Positions 24,495 through 34,170 are shown, counted from the stretch's first letter. The stretch: 51,935 nucleotides of DNA from an uncultured Bacteroidota bacterium (GCA_937920105.1 CALETH010000079.1:1-51935); one strand, 5' to 3'. Notes: generated from the letters alone by a model not told the origin. Translations and numbers: made by a program.

Positions 24495-24569
24495 GGACGC
24501 TTAGCTCAGTTGGTTCAGAGCATCTGCCTTACAAGCAGAGGGTCGGGGGTTCAAATCCCTCAGCGTCCA
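24495..24569 (+). tRNA. tRNA-Val (anticodon TAC)
   Basis: Acceptor arms GGACGCT (24495-24501) and AGCGTCC (24562-24568) pair perfectly. D-arm TAGCTCAGTTGGTTCAGAGCA, anticodon stem TCTGC/GCAGA with loop CTTACAA, and T-arm GGGGGTTCAAATCCCTC are present. The anticodon TAC reads valine codons. The 3' CCA is not encoded, as the bases after discriminator A are CAA. Length 75 bases. Confidence 0.95.
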
Positions 24570-24654
24570 CAATGTGATGCCCGTTACATCTATCTTTATT
24601 AAAGATATTTATCTTACCAAAAACACTTCCCAAATTTTTTCATCGTAATCCTTA

Positions 24655-26394
24655 ATGCGAAAATTGATTTATTGTTGTACATTTTTTTTATTTTCTTCAA
24701 CTATTCTTTTATATTCCCAAATAACACATAAGAAAAAAATTATTTCTTTTGTGGATGAAGTTTTTACATCGTCGCAATATTCATTTTCTTCACAACAAAT
24801 CAATTACATTAAAACAGCAATTAACAAAAGCGTTTCTCTTCCGAGATTTACCTGTTTACCATTGCCAGATACAATGTTGGTAGATTTTAGAAATACGCTT
24901 CGCACAAAATCACAATTCAAATCTTACGAAATACAACCATTATTGGAAAAAACAATTGCACCAAAACTCTTACAAATTTTGGATAGCAAAAAAGAATTAT
25001 TAAGCAAACAAAATTTAACAGAATCTGAACGCAACACATTTCTTGCAACAAAAGCAAAAGCAGCGGGACTTTCTGCACAACAGTTGGAAGCAATTCTCAA
25101 TTCTGGATTTTTATATGTTCCATATGTTGATTATTTCAATCGCACAGCAGAAAAAAAATATCGCGAAATAAAAAATGATACAGGAAAAGTTATCAAAAGA
25201 ATTCCCTACACACTTTATAATTATTCTTTACGATTGGGAATTTTATGGTATCAATTACAGGTAGAAAATAATTCCCCCAAAATTGTTTTTATACAAGATA
25301 TACAAAGCGAAATGATACAGCGAAGTGGTGAAGAAGATAATAACGTAGAAACTCCAACAGTAGAAAATGTGTTATTTAAAGAAGTAGTAAATACAAGTTG
25401 CTCCAATCTTGAATTAGAAACAAAACGAATGGAAATTTTTCAACTTCGTGGAGAAGTTGCCAGTGCAGATTTTTTTGGTGTGAATGTAACGCTTGGCAAA
25501 CGAGAAGGCGTAAAGTTGGATGATACCTATTGGATAGAAGAAGATGAAGAAATGCCAAGTGGTGAAATTGTAAAAAATAAACGTGGTTTTGTAAAAATCC
25601 GAAATGTTGCTGATAATAATGATGATGAAACAGCACAATCGTATGGACAAATTATTACCGGCGGAAATTATTCTGCAGGACTTTCTGCTACGGAATTACC
25701 TCTGTTGGGAGTAAACATTACGATTGGAGCGACGATGCTTCCGTACACACTTTCTACATTTTTTAATCCATCACAAAGTTTTTCTTTAGAAAAAAATGAT
25801 TTTAGTATTGGCGTGGATTCAAAAATTTCATCCACATTTGGTGGAATGGTTTCATTACAAAAAAATTTAGCGAATGAAACAGGAATTTCTGAATTTTGGT
25901 TAACAGCAACTGGTGCTGTTGGCGTTTTAGATATTGATGGAAAATATTATTTTCATCGCACATCACCAATAAGTATTGATAGCAGCAATAATGTTGGATT
26001 TTCTCTTACTGGTTTTGGTGGATTAGGATTGTTGAAGAAATTTTACATTCGTCGTTTTGGATTGTTGATGCAGGGTGAAGTTCGATATGCTTTCACACGG
26101 ATTTCTACTACGGCAAAAGATGAATTAAACAAAGATGATGTAGAATACATTCTTTATCACAATACTATTGGTGTAGTTGGAAAGGTTGGGTTAGAAATTT
26201 ATGCAACGCCGACAGTATCATTTGGTGTTGGTGCAGAATACAGTATTTTCAGTCCGAGTAATACATGGAGTGTTTCGGTAGACCAAGGAAAAACCACGCT
26301 TGCGAAAAATTCCAATGCTGTTGGTCCGGAAGTAAATTATTCTGGATTAGGTTTTCATCTTTGGTTAAATTATTCGTTGCCATCGTTGCAGTAA
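24655..26394 (+). CDS. Exported protein with FlgT-C-like region and beta-rich C-terminus
   Basis: 579 residues with a signal peptide ending near 'LLYSQ'. The helical N-terminal half includes 'SQQINYIKTAINKSVSL'. The centre ('VNVTLGKREGVKLDDTYWIEE...GFVKIRNVADN', about 280-330) resembles the SH3-like domain seen at the C-terminus of FlgT-type proteins ('..G...Gv..Gd.f.v'). The last 220 residues consist of amphipathic strands with Gly/aromatic alternation ('NNVGFSLTGFGGLGLLKKFYIRRFGLLMQGEVRYAF'), suggesting an outer-membrane beta-barrel. It is followed by two further exported proteins, and all may act together in the envelope. Not a recognised family. Confidence 0.5.
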   Translation: MRKLIYCCTFFLFSSTILLYSQITHKKKIISFVDEVFTSSQYSFSSQQINYIKTAINKSVSLPRFTCLPLPDTMLVDFRNTLRTKSQFKSYEIQPLLEKTIAPKLLQILDSKKELLSKQNLTESERNTFLATKAKAAGLSAQQLEAILNSGFLYVPYVDYFNRTAEKKYREIKNDTGKVIKRIPYTLYNYSLRLGILWYQLQVENNSPKIVFIQDIQSEMIQRSGEEDNNVETPTVENVLFKEVVNTSCSNLELETKRMEIFQLRGEVASADFFGVNVTLGKREGVKLDDTYWIEEDEEMPSGEIVKNKRGFVKIRNVADNNDDETAQSYGQIITGGNYSAGLSATELPLLGVNITIGATMLPYTLSTFFNPSQSFSLEKNDFSIGVDSKISSTFGGMVSLQKNLANETGISEFWLTATGAVGVLDIDGKYYFHRTSPISIDSSNNVGFSLTGFGGLGLLKKFYIRRFGLLMQGEVRYAFTRISTTAKDELNKDDVEYILYHNTIGVVGKVGLEIYATPTVSFGVGAEYSIFSPSNTWSVSVDQGKTTLAKNSNAVGPEVNYSGLGFHLWLNYSLPSLQ

Positions 26395-26436
26395 ATTTTA
26401 TATAATCTGTGAAATTTTTACTAAATAACATTAACT

Positions 26437-26539
26437 GTCATTCCTGCGAAAGCAGGAATCCAGAAATATTTCTAAAAATAGATTCCCACTAAAAATGCCG
26501 TTGTATGGCATTCCGTACAACGGGACATGTGGGAATGAC
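26437..26539. repeat. Full bipartite GTCAT...ATGAC palindromic repeat
   Basis: The first hairpin ATTCCTGC-GAAA-GCAGGAAT follows the GTCATTCC start. A linker with CCAGAAA and ATAGATTCCCA leads to a second, larger stem-loop (inner stem GCCGTTGTA/TACAACGG-like) and the right end GTGGGAATGAC. It lies 22 bases before the next start codon. Confidence 0.8.
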
Positions 26540-26561
26540 AAAATCTTAACAAGGAAAAATC

Positions 26562-27842
26562 ATGAATACAAAAATCAATCTTTTTTTTATCGTAGTAATA
26601 TTTTTTACTACCAATCTTTTTTCTCAAGGAAATCTTCCCGAATCACGAGAAGCAACATTTATAGAAGCCAATGGTTCAACAGAAATATTAGTGCGGGCAA
26701 CCGGTATTGGTGGTGAAAGTGGTTTTTGGGGATTCAAAGAAGAAAAATCTCTCAAACTTGCAGAAATAGATGCACGGAAATCCGCAGTGTATTTTGTGTT
26801 GTACGGCGGAGCAAATCTTGATGGAGTGCTGCGTTCCGAAGAAGACAAAAGAAATTTTTCCAGAATTGAAAATGATTTTTTTGCAGAAGACAATATCAAA
26901 AAATTTATTGCGTGGGAAGCAACAACGTTTGAAAAACGCGTACGCTTATCCGGAAAAGACAAATTAAAAATAGAAAAGCAAATTCGTATCAATAAAAAAA
27001 CTATTGTTGACCAATTGATAGAAAAGCGTATTATTGTTTCGGTTGAAGAAATTACGGAAGAAATCGGATTGCCAACAATTATGGTTCTTCCTGAAGTAAA
27101 AACAGGAGAAAATCCTTTAGATGAATTGCGAGGAAATACCGTTGCAAAACAAGGCGCATCAACAATAGAATCTTATCTTACTGCAAAAAAATATAATGTT
27201 ATCGCTCCGGACCAAGCGGAACAAATTTCTCAACAACAAAAAGCACAAATCAGTTTAAAAGGTAACGAAGAAGATTTATCCTACACAATCGCACTTTCTG
27301 TGGGAAGTGATATTTATATTACCTACGCACTTACGATAGATGAACGAAAAGTTGGTTCTACAAAAGTGCGAAAGGCCTCTGCTTCCGTGAGAGCGTACGA
27401 AACCACTACGGCACGTTTGTTGGGAACAGAAACTGGTTACAGCGAAGAATCTGCAGCACCTGCCGCAGCATTAGTGGAATCTGCGATTGCGAATGCACTG
27501 AATAATGTTTTGGGAAGAGTAAATTCTTATTGGGAAGATGATATAAAAAATGGTGCTCAATATAAAGTAATATTTACGTTGAATGGAAATTTTGATGAAG
27601 ATGCAAAATATGACGTTGCTGATGCCGTAGAAAAATCTCTCAAAAAACTTTCCAACAAAACAAAAGAAAATATTGTGAGTGATAAAACAATAGATTATCT
27701 CGTGTGGATTTCTAATAAAGAAATGCAATCACCAACTGGATTCTTTAGAGTGTTACGAAAAGAATTTTCTGCAAATTATCCTTCTGCAAAATTAAAACAA
27801 ATTACGTTGAACAGAAAATTAATGTTGTTGGGGATTGAGTAA
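26562..27842 (+). CDS. Exported FlgT/LPP20-like protein
   Basis: 426 residues with a signal peptide ending near 'LFSQ'. The N-terminal domain ('STEILVRATGIGG...KLAEIDARKSAVYFVLYGG') has the 'ala-rich helix after a G-x-G strand' pattern of LPP20/FlgT N-terminal domains. The middle domain ('LPTIMVLPEVKTGENP', 'SYLTAKKYNVIAPDQAEQI', 'SDIYITYALTID', 'ARLLGTETGYSEE') resembles the TolB-N-like middle domain of FlgT or CsgG-type secreted proteins. No flagellar gene is in the window. Preceded by an AACAAGGA ribosome site. Family assignment is tentative. Confidence 0.45.
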   Translation: MNTKINLFFIVVIFFTTNLFSQGNLPESREATFIEANGSTEILVRATGIGGESGFWGFKEEKSLKLAEIDARKSAVYFVLYGGANLDGVLRSEEDKRNFSRIENDFFAEDNIKKFIAWEATTFEKRVRLSGKDKLKIEKQIRINKKTIVDQLIEKRIIVSVEEITEEIGLPTIMVLPEVKTGENPLDELRGNTVAKQGASTIESYLTAKKYNVIAPDQAEQISQQQKAQISLKGNEEDLSYTIALSVGSDIYITYALTIDERKVGSTKVRKASASVRAYETTTARLLGTETGYSEESAAPAAALVESAIANALNNVLGRVNSYWEDDIKNGAQYKVIFTLNGNFDEDAKYDVADAVEKSLKKLSNKTKENIVSDKTIDYLVWISNKEMQSPTGFFRVLRKEFSANYPSAKLKQITLNRKLMLLGIE

Positions 27843-27860
27843 AAAGTTTATATAACTGCT

Positions 27861-28736
27861 ATGCGAGAATTAAATTTAATTTTTAATAAAAAATTAAAGA
27901 ATGAATCACTTATTCTTCAAAAGAGTGGATTGAAATATATCAAAAAACTTGAATCATTTGTTTATGTTCCATCTAATTTTAAAGATGTAAAAAGATTAGA
28001 GCCATTTTTATTTAATAAAGATTTGCTGTTATTTGTTTCTTCTATATTAAAGGGGTATCCAATTTGGGAAAAAGATGGTTACTATGATATTATAAGTTAT
28101 TGGTACAATTTTGCTTTTCTTGTACTAAGTAAAGAGGTTGATTCTTTAAATACAATATTAGATATCACGGAAAAGATGATACGATATAAACATTGTGATA
28201 TCAATGTTTTAAAACGGACATTATTTTTATTTGGAGATGACTATACTTTAACACCACTTAAAGAAAAAGTAAATATTTATTTTGAAAGTATAAAAGATAA
28301 GATAGAATCTATTAAATGGTCAAATAAGATAGGTTTAATTATCCCACCTCAAGAATGGACATTGAGTTTTATTATTAGTACGGATGGTGAACGTAAATTT
28401 CCTTTTCAAATGACAGAAGAAGAAAAAGAAAAACGAGTAGAGATTAGTGTAATAGTTTATTCTTCTGCGAATGGCTACGGAGATAGTTGGTATATTCGGT
28501 TAAGTAATTCTAATGGTACAATATCGGGTATTTGGTCTAGTGTAAGAGATAAAAATTATCGTATTGGTGATTACATTTACGAATTACATAAAAGCCCTTC
28601 ATTATTTTCTTTTAAAGAATTAATAAAGGAGATAGAACAGTCATTGCAATGTACATTTATAAAAAAAATAGTTTTCAGTTCTTTTTCAAAAGGTATTAGA
28701 AATAAATCTGCTGTTGATAAATGGTTATTGTCATAA
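27861..28736 (+). CDS. Cytosolic protein of unknown function, possibly immunity-like
   Basis: 291 residues without signal peptide or membrane helix. Not recognised. The N-terminal half is helical with aromatic residues ('YYDIISYWYNFAFLVLSKEVDSL'). The C-terminal half is mixed beta ('VYSSANGYGDSWYIRLSNSNGTISGIW') and ends in 'KSAVDKWLLS'. It starts 18 bases after the preceding gene and overlaps only a false upstream extension of the next one, so it looks inserted between two exported-protein genes. Its size and isolated position resemble orphan immunity-type genes, but there is no motif to prove it. Confidence 0.45.
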   Translation: MRELNLIFNKKLKNESLILQKSGLKYIKKLESFVYVPSNFKDVKRLEPFLFNKDLLLFVSSILKGYPIWEKDGYYDIISYWYNFAFLVLSKEVDSLNTILDITEKMIRYKHCDINVLKRTLFLFGDDYTLTPLKEKVNIYFESIKDKIESIKWSNKIGLIIPPQEWTLSFIISTDGERKFPFQMTEEEKEKRVEISVIVYSSANGYGDSWYIRLSNSNGTISGIWSSVRDKNYRIGDYIYELHKSPSLFSFKELIKEIEQSLQCTFIKKIVFSSFSKGIRNKSAVDKWLLS

Positions 28737-28740
28737 ATCT

Positions 28741-30054
28741 ATGAAAAAAATCTTTTTCTTCTTTCTTACTGTACAAATGGTATTCAGCCAAACACCACAA
28801 TGGTTTTCTACCCACAACCATTCACAATATCCAAAAGAGTTATACATTATTGGAGTTGGAAGTAGTGATGGAACTGCAAAGGGAATGGAAATTGCAAAAC
28901 GCAAAGCCCAAGCCGATATTGCTTCACAAATTCGTGTGCTGATACAAGCGGAAATGAAAAATACTACCGAGAGTTTTCGCTTAAATGCTGATGAAAATAT
29001 TTATTCGGATTTTAAATCCAAAGCACAATCTGTATTAAATGAAGAAATTTTAGGAATTGAAATTGTAGAAACATTTCTTGATGAACAAACCCACACTTCG
29101 TACGCTCTTACAGTTTTAGATAGACAGAAATATTGTAATACACTTTCTGCTCTTTTAATTGAGGGTTGGAATAAAATTGCAAAATTAGATAGCACTGCTT
29201 CTCAATTTATGGAAGAAGGAAAAATTTCTTTTGCAGTGCAAAATTTAGTAACAGCAAAACAAACGATTTTTTCACTGCTCCCAACACAAACACTTTATAA
29301 CGCAGTTGCTCCATCTCTTTTTATTCCGCCAACAATACACACACCAACTTCATTAACACTTTCCATACAAAAAATACTCTCTTCTATTACAATAGAGAAG
29401 GTAGATGGAGATAAACAAAAAGCAAAAATTGGAAAACAGTTTCCCACACCGTTTACGGTAAAAGTATTATTTCACAATGATGGAAAAAAAATTCCATGTG
29501 TAAATACAGTTATGGTTTTTGAGATGGGAAATGAAAAACATGATGTAGCAACAGATGAACAAGGAATTGCTTCATACGCTCCATTTGTACGTCCCATGAA
29601 AGGAAAAGGGATGAGAGTAAAATTGTATTTTCCGAAATTAGAACAAGAACTTGGTACACTGTTACTTTTTTCAGCACAATATTTTTCTTGGAAAACGGTA
29701 CCACCAGATATACAGTTTTCTGTAAAATCAGAAAATCCGAAACTTACCAAACTTATTTCTTCTACACTTACTGAAATGGGATATCCAATTTCAAAAAAAT
29801 CTTCATTTTTGCTTACTGCAATAACAGAAAATATTTCTACAAAAAAAATAGAAGGTATGGGCGGAACATTATATTTTATCAATATAGATGTGATAATAAA
29901 AATTATTAATATAAGTGCTGAAAATGAAATTTCTTCACTTCGCTATGCTTCGCAAGGAGTTGGAAAATCTGAAAATGAAGCAATAGAAAAAGCTATTCAA
30001 AAAATAAAAATTAACTCTGAAGAATTAGCAGAAATGTTATCAACTGTAGAATAA
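28741..30054 (+). CDS. Exported LPP20-domain protein
   Basis: 437 residues from the ATG at 28741, where a signal peptide 'MKKIFFFFLTVQMVFSQ' begins. The in-frame ATG at 28714 lies inside the preceding gene. The LPP20 domain is at about 25-130 ('YIIGVGSSDGTAKGMEIAKRKAQADIASQIRV'). The remainder has a beta-sandwich-like region ('FTVKVLFHNDGKKIPCVNTVMVFEM') and a C-terminal domain with 'ASQGVGKSENEAIEKAIQKI', echoing the A-rich helix of the N-terminus. It is likely periplasmic or outer-membrane associated. Together with the genes at 24655 and 26562 it forms a set of envelope proteins interrupted by an unrelated cytosolic gene. Confidence 0.6.
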   Translation: MKKIFFFFLTVQMVFSQTPQWFSTHNHSQYPKELYIIGVGSSDGTAKGMEIAKRKAQADIASQIRVLIQAEMKNTTESFRLNADENIYSDFKSKAQSVLNEEILGIEIVETFLDEQTHTSYALTVLDRQKYCNTLSALLIEGWNKIAKLDSTASQFMEEGKISFAVQNLVTAKQTIFSLLPTQTLYNAVAPSLFIPPTIHTPTSLTLSIQKILSSITIEKVDGDKQKAKIGKQFPTPFTVKVLFHNDGKKIPCVNTVMVFEMGNEKHDVATDEQGIASYAPFVRPMKGKGMRVKLYFPKLEQELGTLLLFSAQYFSWKTVPPDIQFSVKSENPKLTKLISSTLTEMGYPISKKSSFLLTAITENISTKKIEGMGGTLYFINIDVIIKIINISAENEISSLRYASQGVGKSENEAIEKAIQKIKINSEELAEMLSTVE

Positions 30055-30332
30055 ATTTCTTGACAACAAATAATAATTCAATTATATTTTTTAAAGCACA
30101 TCGCAATTGCCTATCAAAACATATAGTAACCAACCCAAGATTTTCAATATCATTAAGACGTGCAAAATCGTACATACTTCTCTAAAGAAAATTCTATCAA
30201 TGTATAAAAATACAATTTAATCTTTCAAAATATTTTTTATTACAAAATTGTATTTCTTAATAAGAAATTAATTATCAATTAAATTACTCAAACAAATCAT
30301 TTTTCATTCACTCATAATAAAGGTGTACTATT

Positions 30333-31586
30333 ATGCCAATGGACGTTTCCGAACTCAAGTCCAAAAAAATTTCAGAACTCAATAAACTTGCGAAAGAACT
30401 TAACATTTCTGGTTATAGCGACCTTCGCAAACAAGAGTTGATTTTCAAAATTCTTGAAGCACAAAGCCAGCAAGATGGTTTTACTTTCAGCAAAGGTGTG
30501 TTGGAAGTATTACCGGATGGTTATGGTTTTTTGCGTTCTGTAGATTACAATTATCTTCCATCACCAGATGATATTTATGTTTCACCATCACAAATAAAAA
30601 AATTCAGTTTGCGTACTGGTGATACTGTGCGAGGACAAGTTCGTTCTCCCAAAGAAGGCGAAAGATTTTTTGCATTGCTTCGTGTTGAGACGGTGAATGA
30701 AGAAACACCCGATACTGTTCGTGATAGAATATTGTTTGATAATCTTACACCATTATATCCTAATAAAAGATTAAGATTGGAAACTGCACCAGGCGAATAC
30801 GCAATGCGAATTATGGATTTACTTTCTCCCATCGGAAAAGGGCAACGCGGAATGATAGTTTCTCCGCCCAAAGCAGGGAAAACTATTTTATTGCAGAAAA
30901 TTGCTAATAGTATTGCACGCAATCATCCGGAAGTAAAATTATTGATGTTATTAATAGATGAACGTCCTGAAGAAGTAACAGATATGGAACGTTCCGTAAG
31001 TGCAGAAGTAGTTGCATCAACATTTGATGAACCACCTGAACGCCACGTACAAGTTTCCGACATGGTTTTGGAAAAAGCAAAACGTCTAGTGGAAGCGAAA
31101 CACGATGTGGTAATTTTATTAGATAGTATTACGCGTCTTGCTCGTGCACATAATACCGTCACACCGCACTCGGGAAAAATTCTTTCCGGTGGTGTGGATG
31201 CAATGGCACTTCACCGTCCCAAAAGATTTTTTGGTGCAGCACGTAATGTAGAAGAAGGAGGAAGTTTAACAATTATTGCAACAGCATTAGTTGATACGGG
31301 CAGCCGTATGGACGAAGTTATTTTCGAAGAATTTAAAGGAACAGGAAATATGGAAGTGGTGTTGGATAGAAAATTGAGTGATAGAAGAGTTTTCCCTGCG
31401 GTTGATGTTAATCGTTCTGGAACACGTAAAGAAGATATGTTAATGGATGCAGATGAATTAAATCGCGTATGGATTTTACGAAAATTTTTGAGTGAATATA
31501 ATTCTGTAGAGGCAATGGAATTTTTGTTAGATAAATTACGTGGAACAAAATCTAATAAAGAATTTTTGAAATCAATGAATGCGTAA
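30333..31586 (+). CDS. rho: Transcription termination factor Rho
   Basis: 417-residue hexameric RNA helicase/translocase that ends transcription. The N-terminal Rho_N helix bundle ('LKSKKISELNKLAKELNISG', 5-30) is followed by the RNA-binding cold-shock domain ('GVLEVLPDGYGFLRS'). Walker A covers about 177-184 ('SPPKAGKT'), preceded by 'GKGQRGM'. Further motifs are 'LLIDERPEEVTDMER' (Walker B region), the Q-loop 'STFDEPPERHV' and the R-loop 'SGGVDAMALHRPKRFFGAARN'. No extra N-terminal insert is seen. Of the 278-base upstream gap, the last part is an A+T-rich leader. Rho is autoregulated by such leaders in other bacteria, but I see no defined attenuator. Confidence 0.97.
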   Translation: MPMDVSELKSKKISELNKLAKELNISGYSDLRKQELIFKILEAQSQQDGFTFSKGVLEVLPDGYGFLRSVDYNYLPSPDDIYVSPSQIKKFSLRTGDTVRGQVRSPKEGERFFALLRVETVNEETPDTVRDRILFDNLTPLYPNKRLRLETAPGEYAMRIMDLLSPIGKGQRGMIVSPPKAGKTILLQKIANSIARNHPEVKLLMLLIDERPEEVTDMERSVSAEVVASTFDEPPERHVQVSDMVLEKAKRLVEAKHDVVILLDSITRLARAHNTVTPHSGKILSGGVDAMALHRPKRFFGAARNVEEGGSLTIIATALVDTGSRMDEVIFEEFKGTGNMEVVLDRKLSDRRVFPAVDVNRSGTRKEDMLMDADELNRVWILRKFLSEYNSVEAMEFLLDKLRGTKSNKEFLKSMNA

Positions 31587-31631
31587 AAGTTACTGTCTTT
31601 AACAATAAAAATTTACACTAAGGAAAAAAAT

Positions 31632-32810
31632 ATGAACACAGCCGTTATCGTCTCTGCATGCCGAACACCAATTGGTTCATTCGGAGGAACATTAAGTACA
31701 CTTTCTGCACCAAAACTCGGAGCAATTGTAATAGAAGAAGTTTTGCGAAGAGTAAATCTTCCCAAAGAAAAAGTCAATGAAGTCATCATGGGAAATGTTA
31801 TTACTGCTGGTGTGGGACAAGCACCTGCACGTCAGGCAGCAATGTACGCTGGACTTCCTTCTTCGGTGGAAACTTTTACTATTAATAAAGTGTGTGGTTC
31901 GGGATTGAAAGCCGTGATGCTTGCAGCACAAGCCATTCAACTTGGTGATGCAGAAATTGTTATTGCTGGTGGAATGGAATCAATGTCTAACGCACCATAT
32001 CTTTTGGAAAAAGCGCGCTTCGGATACAAAATCGGAACAGGAGAATTGTTAGATGCGATGATGAAAGATGGACTGACTGATGCCTACAAAAATAATCCAA
32101 TGGGAAATTTTGCGGATATGTGTGCAACAGAATGTAACATCACCAGAAAAGAACAAGATGATTTTGCCATCATGAGTTATAAAAGAGCACAGGATTCTGT
32201 AAAGAATGGAAAATTTAAAGATGAAATTGTGAAAGTTGGAATTGCCGAAAAAAAAGGCGAGATGACGTACGTTGAAGAAGATGAAGAACCATTCAAAACA
32301 AATTTTGAAAAAATTCCGCAACTCAAACCTGCCTTTACCAAAGAAGGAACAGTAACTGCTGCCAACGCATCCAAAATAAATGATGGTGCAGCCGGCTTAC
32401 TCATTATGTCTGAACAAAAAGCAAAAGAATTGGGATTGAAACCATTAGCAAAAATTATTGCACAGGCATCCGCTGCAAAAAATCCTGAACATTTTACTAC
32501 TGCACCGGCAGATGTTATTCCGAAAATATTAAAGAAAGCAAAATTACAATTAAGTGATATTGATGTGTTTGAAGTGAACGAGGCATTTTCTGTTGTAGCA
32601 CTTGCTGTGAATAAATTAGTAAAACTTGACACAGAAAAAGTGAACGTGAATGGTGGAGCCGTTGCACTTGGTCATCCCATTGGAGCAAGCGGTGCGAGAA
32701 TTTTGGTAACACTTCTTCATGTATTACAACAAAAAAATCTTAAACGCGGATTGGCTGCTATTTGTATTGGTGGTGGAGAAGCAAGTGCCGTGGTGGTGGA
32801 GAGAGTGTAA
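31632..32810 (+). CDS. Acetyl-CoA acetyltransferase (thiolase)
   Basis: 392 residues, thiolase II fold. It condenses two acetyl-CoA or cleaves acetoacetyl-CoA. Nucleophile Cys88 lies in 'NKVCGSGLKAV'. The catalytic His is in 'LGHPIGASGARI' near 348, and the second Cys is in 'AICIGGGEASAVV' near the C-terminus. 'FEVNEAFSVVAL' is also typical. Cannot be separated from broader-specificity 3-ketoacyl-CoA thiolases by motif alone, but length and sequence style match AtoB/PhaA. Good ribosome site (AAGGAAAAAAT). It follows rho by 45 bases and is followed by an inserted SUKH gene. Confidence 0.92.
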   Translation: MNTAVIVSACRTPIGSFGGTLSTLSAPKLGAIVIEEVLRRVNLPKEKVNEVIMGNVITAGVGQAPARQAAMYAGLPSSVETFTINKVCGSGLKAVMLAAQAIQLGDAEIVIAGGMESMSNAPYLLEKARFGYKIGTGELLDAMMKDGLTDAYKNNPMGNFADMCATECNITRKEQDDFAIMSYKRAQDSVKNGKFKDEIVKVGIAEKKGEMTYVEEDEEPFKTNFEKIPQLKPAFTKEGTVTAANASKINDGAAGLLIMSEQKAKELGLKPLAKIIAQASAAKNPEHFTTAPADVIPKILKKAKLQLSDIDVFEVNEAFSVVALAVNKLVKLDTEKVNVNGGAVALGHPIGASGARILVTLLHVLQQKNLKRGLAAICIGGGEASAVVVERV

Positions 32811-32812
32811 AA

Positions 32813-33319
32813 ATGGATATTATTTCTGAATGGAATAATTATAAAGAACTTATTAAACCATATTCATCATTAAAATTAAATGGTGGTTGTTCAGAAAATG
32901 AAATTCTTCAATGTGAAAAAATTTTAGGGTGTGATTTTCCAGAAGATTTAAGACAACTTTATCTGCAAAATAATGGTGAGAAAGAAAATTCTGAAGGTAT
33001 TTTTAAAATTGTCTATGGTTATGATATTTATAGACGAGCAAAATTTTTAAGATTAGAAGATATAAAAATTGTTTGGAGAAAATTATACGAAGATAAAGAA
33101 ATACAAGATGTATTTTTCCCAACGGATATTCCATTTGCTTGTAATTTTTATAATAAATCTATAGAAACCATTTTTTGTATAGACTCACGTTCTCAAAATA
33201 TTTATCTTCTTTCCGTTTTGGCTATTGATTGGACTCTTCCGGTTGATTGGCAAACTTCGCGAAAAAAACGAGCAGAAAATTTAGTAGAATTTTTACAAAA
33301 GCAGCGAGAATTATATTAG
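32813..33319 (+). CDS. SUKH (SMI1/KNR4-like) protein, orphan immunity-type
   Basis: 168 residues from the ATG at 32813, two bases after the thiolase stop. An in-frame ATG at 32762 would overlap thiolase and encode a Trp/Gly-rich false start. The core pattern is SUKH: 'GCSENEILQCEKILGCDFPEDLRQLYLQNNGEKE', with the usual helix, 'FP.DLR..Y...NG' turn and strand, then 'YRRAKFLRLEDI'. Members of this superfamily often neutralise contact-dependent or polymorphic toxins. There is no toxin gene nearby, and the gene sits between housekeeping genes, so the role is unproven. Confidence 0.75.
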   Translation: MDIISEWNNYKELIKPYSSLKLNGGCSENEILQCEKILGCDFPEDLRQLYLQNNGEKENSEGIFKIVYGYDIYRRAKFLRLEDIKIVWRKLYEDKEIQDVFFPTDIPFACNFYNKSIETIFCIDSRSQNIYLLSVLAIDWTLPVDWQTSRKKRAENLVEFLQKQRELY

Positions 33320-33328
33320 AATGTATTT

Positions 33329-34165
33329 ATGGAAACATCCAACACATCCACATTAGAACTCAATTATAATTTCGTCCAAAAAATGCTTGTGCAATTTTTG
33401 CGAGACGAAATTCGCAATGCCGGATTTTCTAAAGCGGTTATCGGGCTTTCTGGTGGAATAGATTCTGCGGTTTCAACATATCTTGCAGCAGAAGCATTAG
33501 GAAAAGAAAATGTAAGAGCAATAATGATGCCTTACAAAACCAGTAATCCGGAAAGTAAATCCGATGCAGAATTACTTGTGCAAGAACTCGGAATAAAATC
33601 CGAAGTTGTAGAAATTACACCAATGGTAGATGCGTACATAGAAAAATATGCAATTACTAATTCGTTGCGAAAAGGAAACATCATGGCACGTCAACGAATG
33701 ATTATTTTGTATGATATTTCTGCACGCGAAAAGGCATTAGTGGTTGGAACATCTAATAAGACAGAATTGTTATTGGGATATGGAACACTGTTTGGAGATA
33801 TGGCATCTGCACTCAATCCTATTGGAGATTTGTACAAAACACAAATTTGGCAACTTGCAGAACATTTAGGAATGCCCAAAAAAATTATTGAAAAAAAACC
33901 CACTGCGGATTTATGGCAAGGACAAACTGATGAAAATGAATTGGGATTTTCTTACAAAGAGGTGGACAAACTTTTATATGCAATGATTGATGAACAAAAA
34001 CGAGAAGAAGAATTACTTTCTCTTGGATTTAAAAAACAATTTATTACATCAATCAAAAAGAAAATTCAAATCAATCAATTTAAACGTTCGTTACCGCTCA
34101 TTGCAAAAATTTCGCGTCGCACAATCAATATAGATTTTCGTTATGTAAGGGATTGGGGAATATAA
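33329..34165 (+). CDS. nadE: NH3-dependent NAD+ synthetase
   Basis: 278 residues. It converts deamido-NAD to NAD with ATP and ammonia. The PP-loop SGGIDS is at residues 41-46. 'IMARQRMIILYDISA' and 'VVGTSNKTELLLGYGTLFGD' are conserved NadE blocks, and 'KKPTADLWQGQTDENELGFSYKEVD' is the P2-loop. There is no N-terminal nitrilase (glutaminase) domain, so ammonia is the expected donor. It ends right at the left edge of a palindromic repeat (34171). Confidence 0.95.
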   Translation: METSNTSTLELNYNFVQKMLVQFLRDEIRNAGFSKAVIGLSGGIDSAVSTYLAAEALGKENVRAIMMPYKTSNPESKSDAELLVQELGIKSEVVEITPMVDAYIEKYAITNSLRKGNIMARQRMIILYDISAREKALVVGTSNKTELLLGYGTLFGDMASALNPIGDLYKTQIWQLAEHLGMPKKIIEKKPTADLWQGQTDENELGFSYKEVDKLLYAMIDEQKREEELLSLGFKKQFITSIKKKIQINQFKRSLPLIAKISRRTINIDFRYVRDWGI

Positions 34166-34170
34166 AAAAC

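Noticed and set aside
26624..26992. 122-residue minus-strand frame inside the FlgT-like gene
   Set aside because: It lies wholly within a signal-peptide-bearing gene on the other strand and is Ser/Phe-rich without any motif.
30055..30332. Small gene or riboswitch before rho
   Set aside because: No frame with a ribosome site and no recognisable aptamer; only A+T-rich sequence with short chance repeats.
32762..32812. Upstream start of the first SUKH gene inside thiolase
   Set aside because: The extension is Trp/Gly-rich out-of-frame thiolase sequence; the ATG at 32813 fits the domain start.
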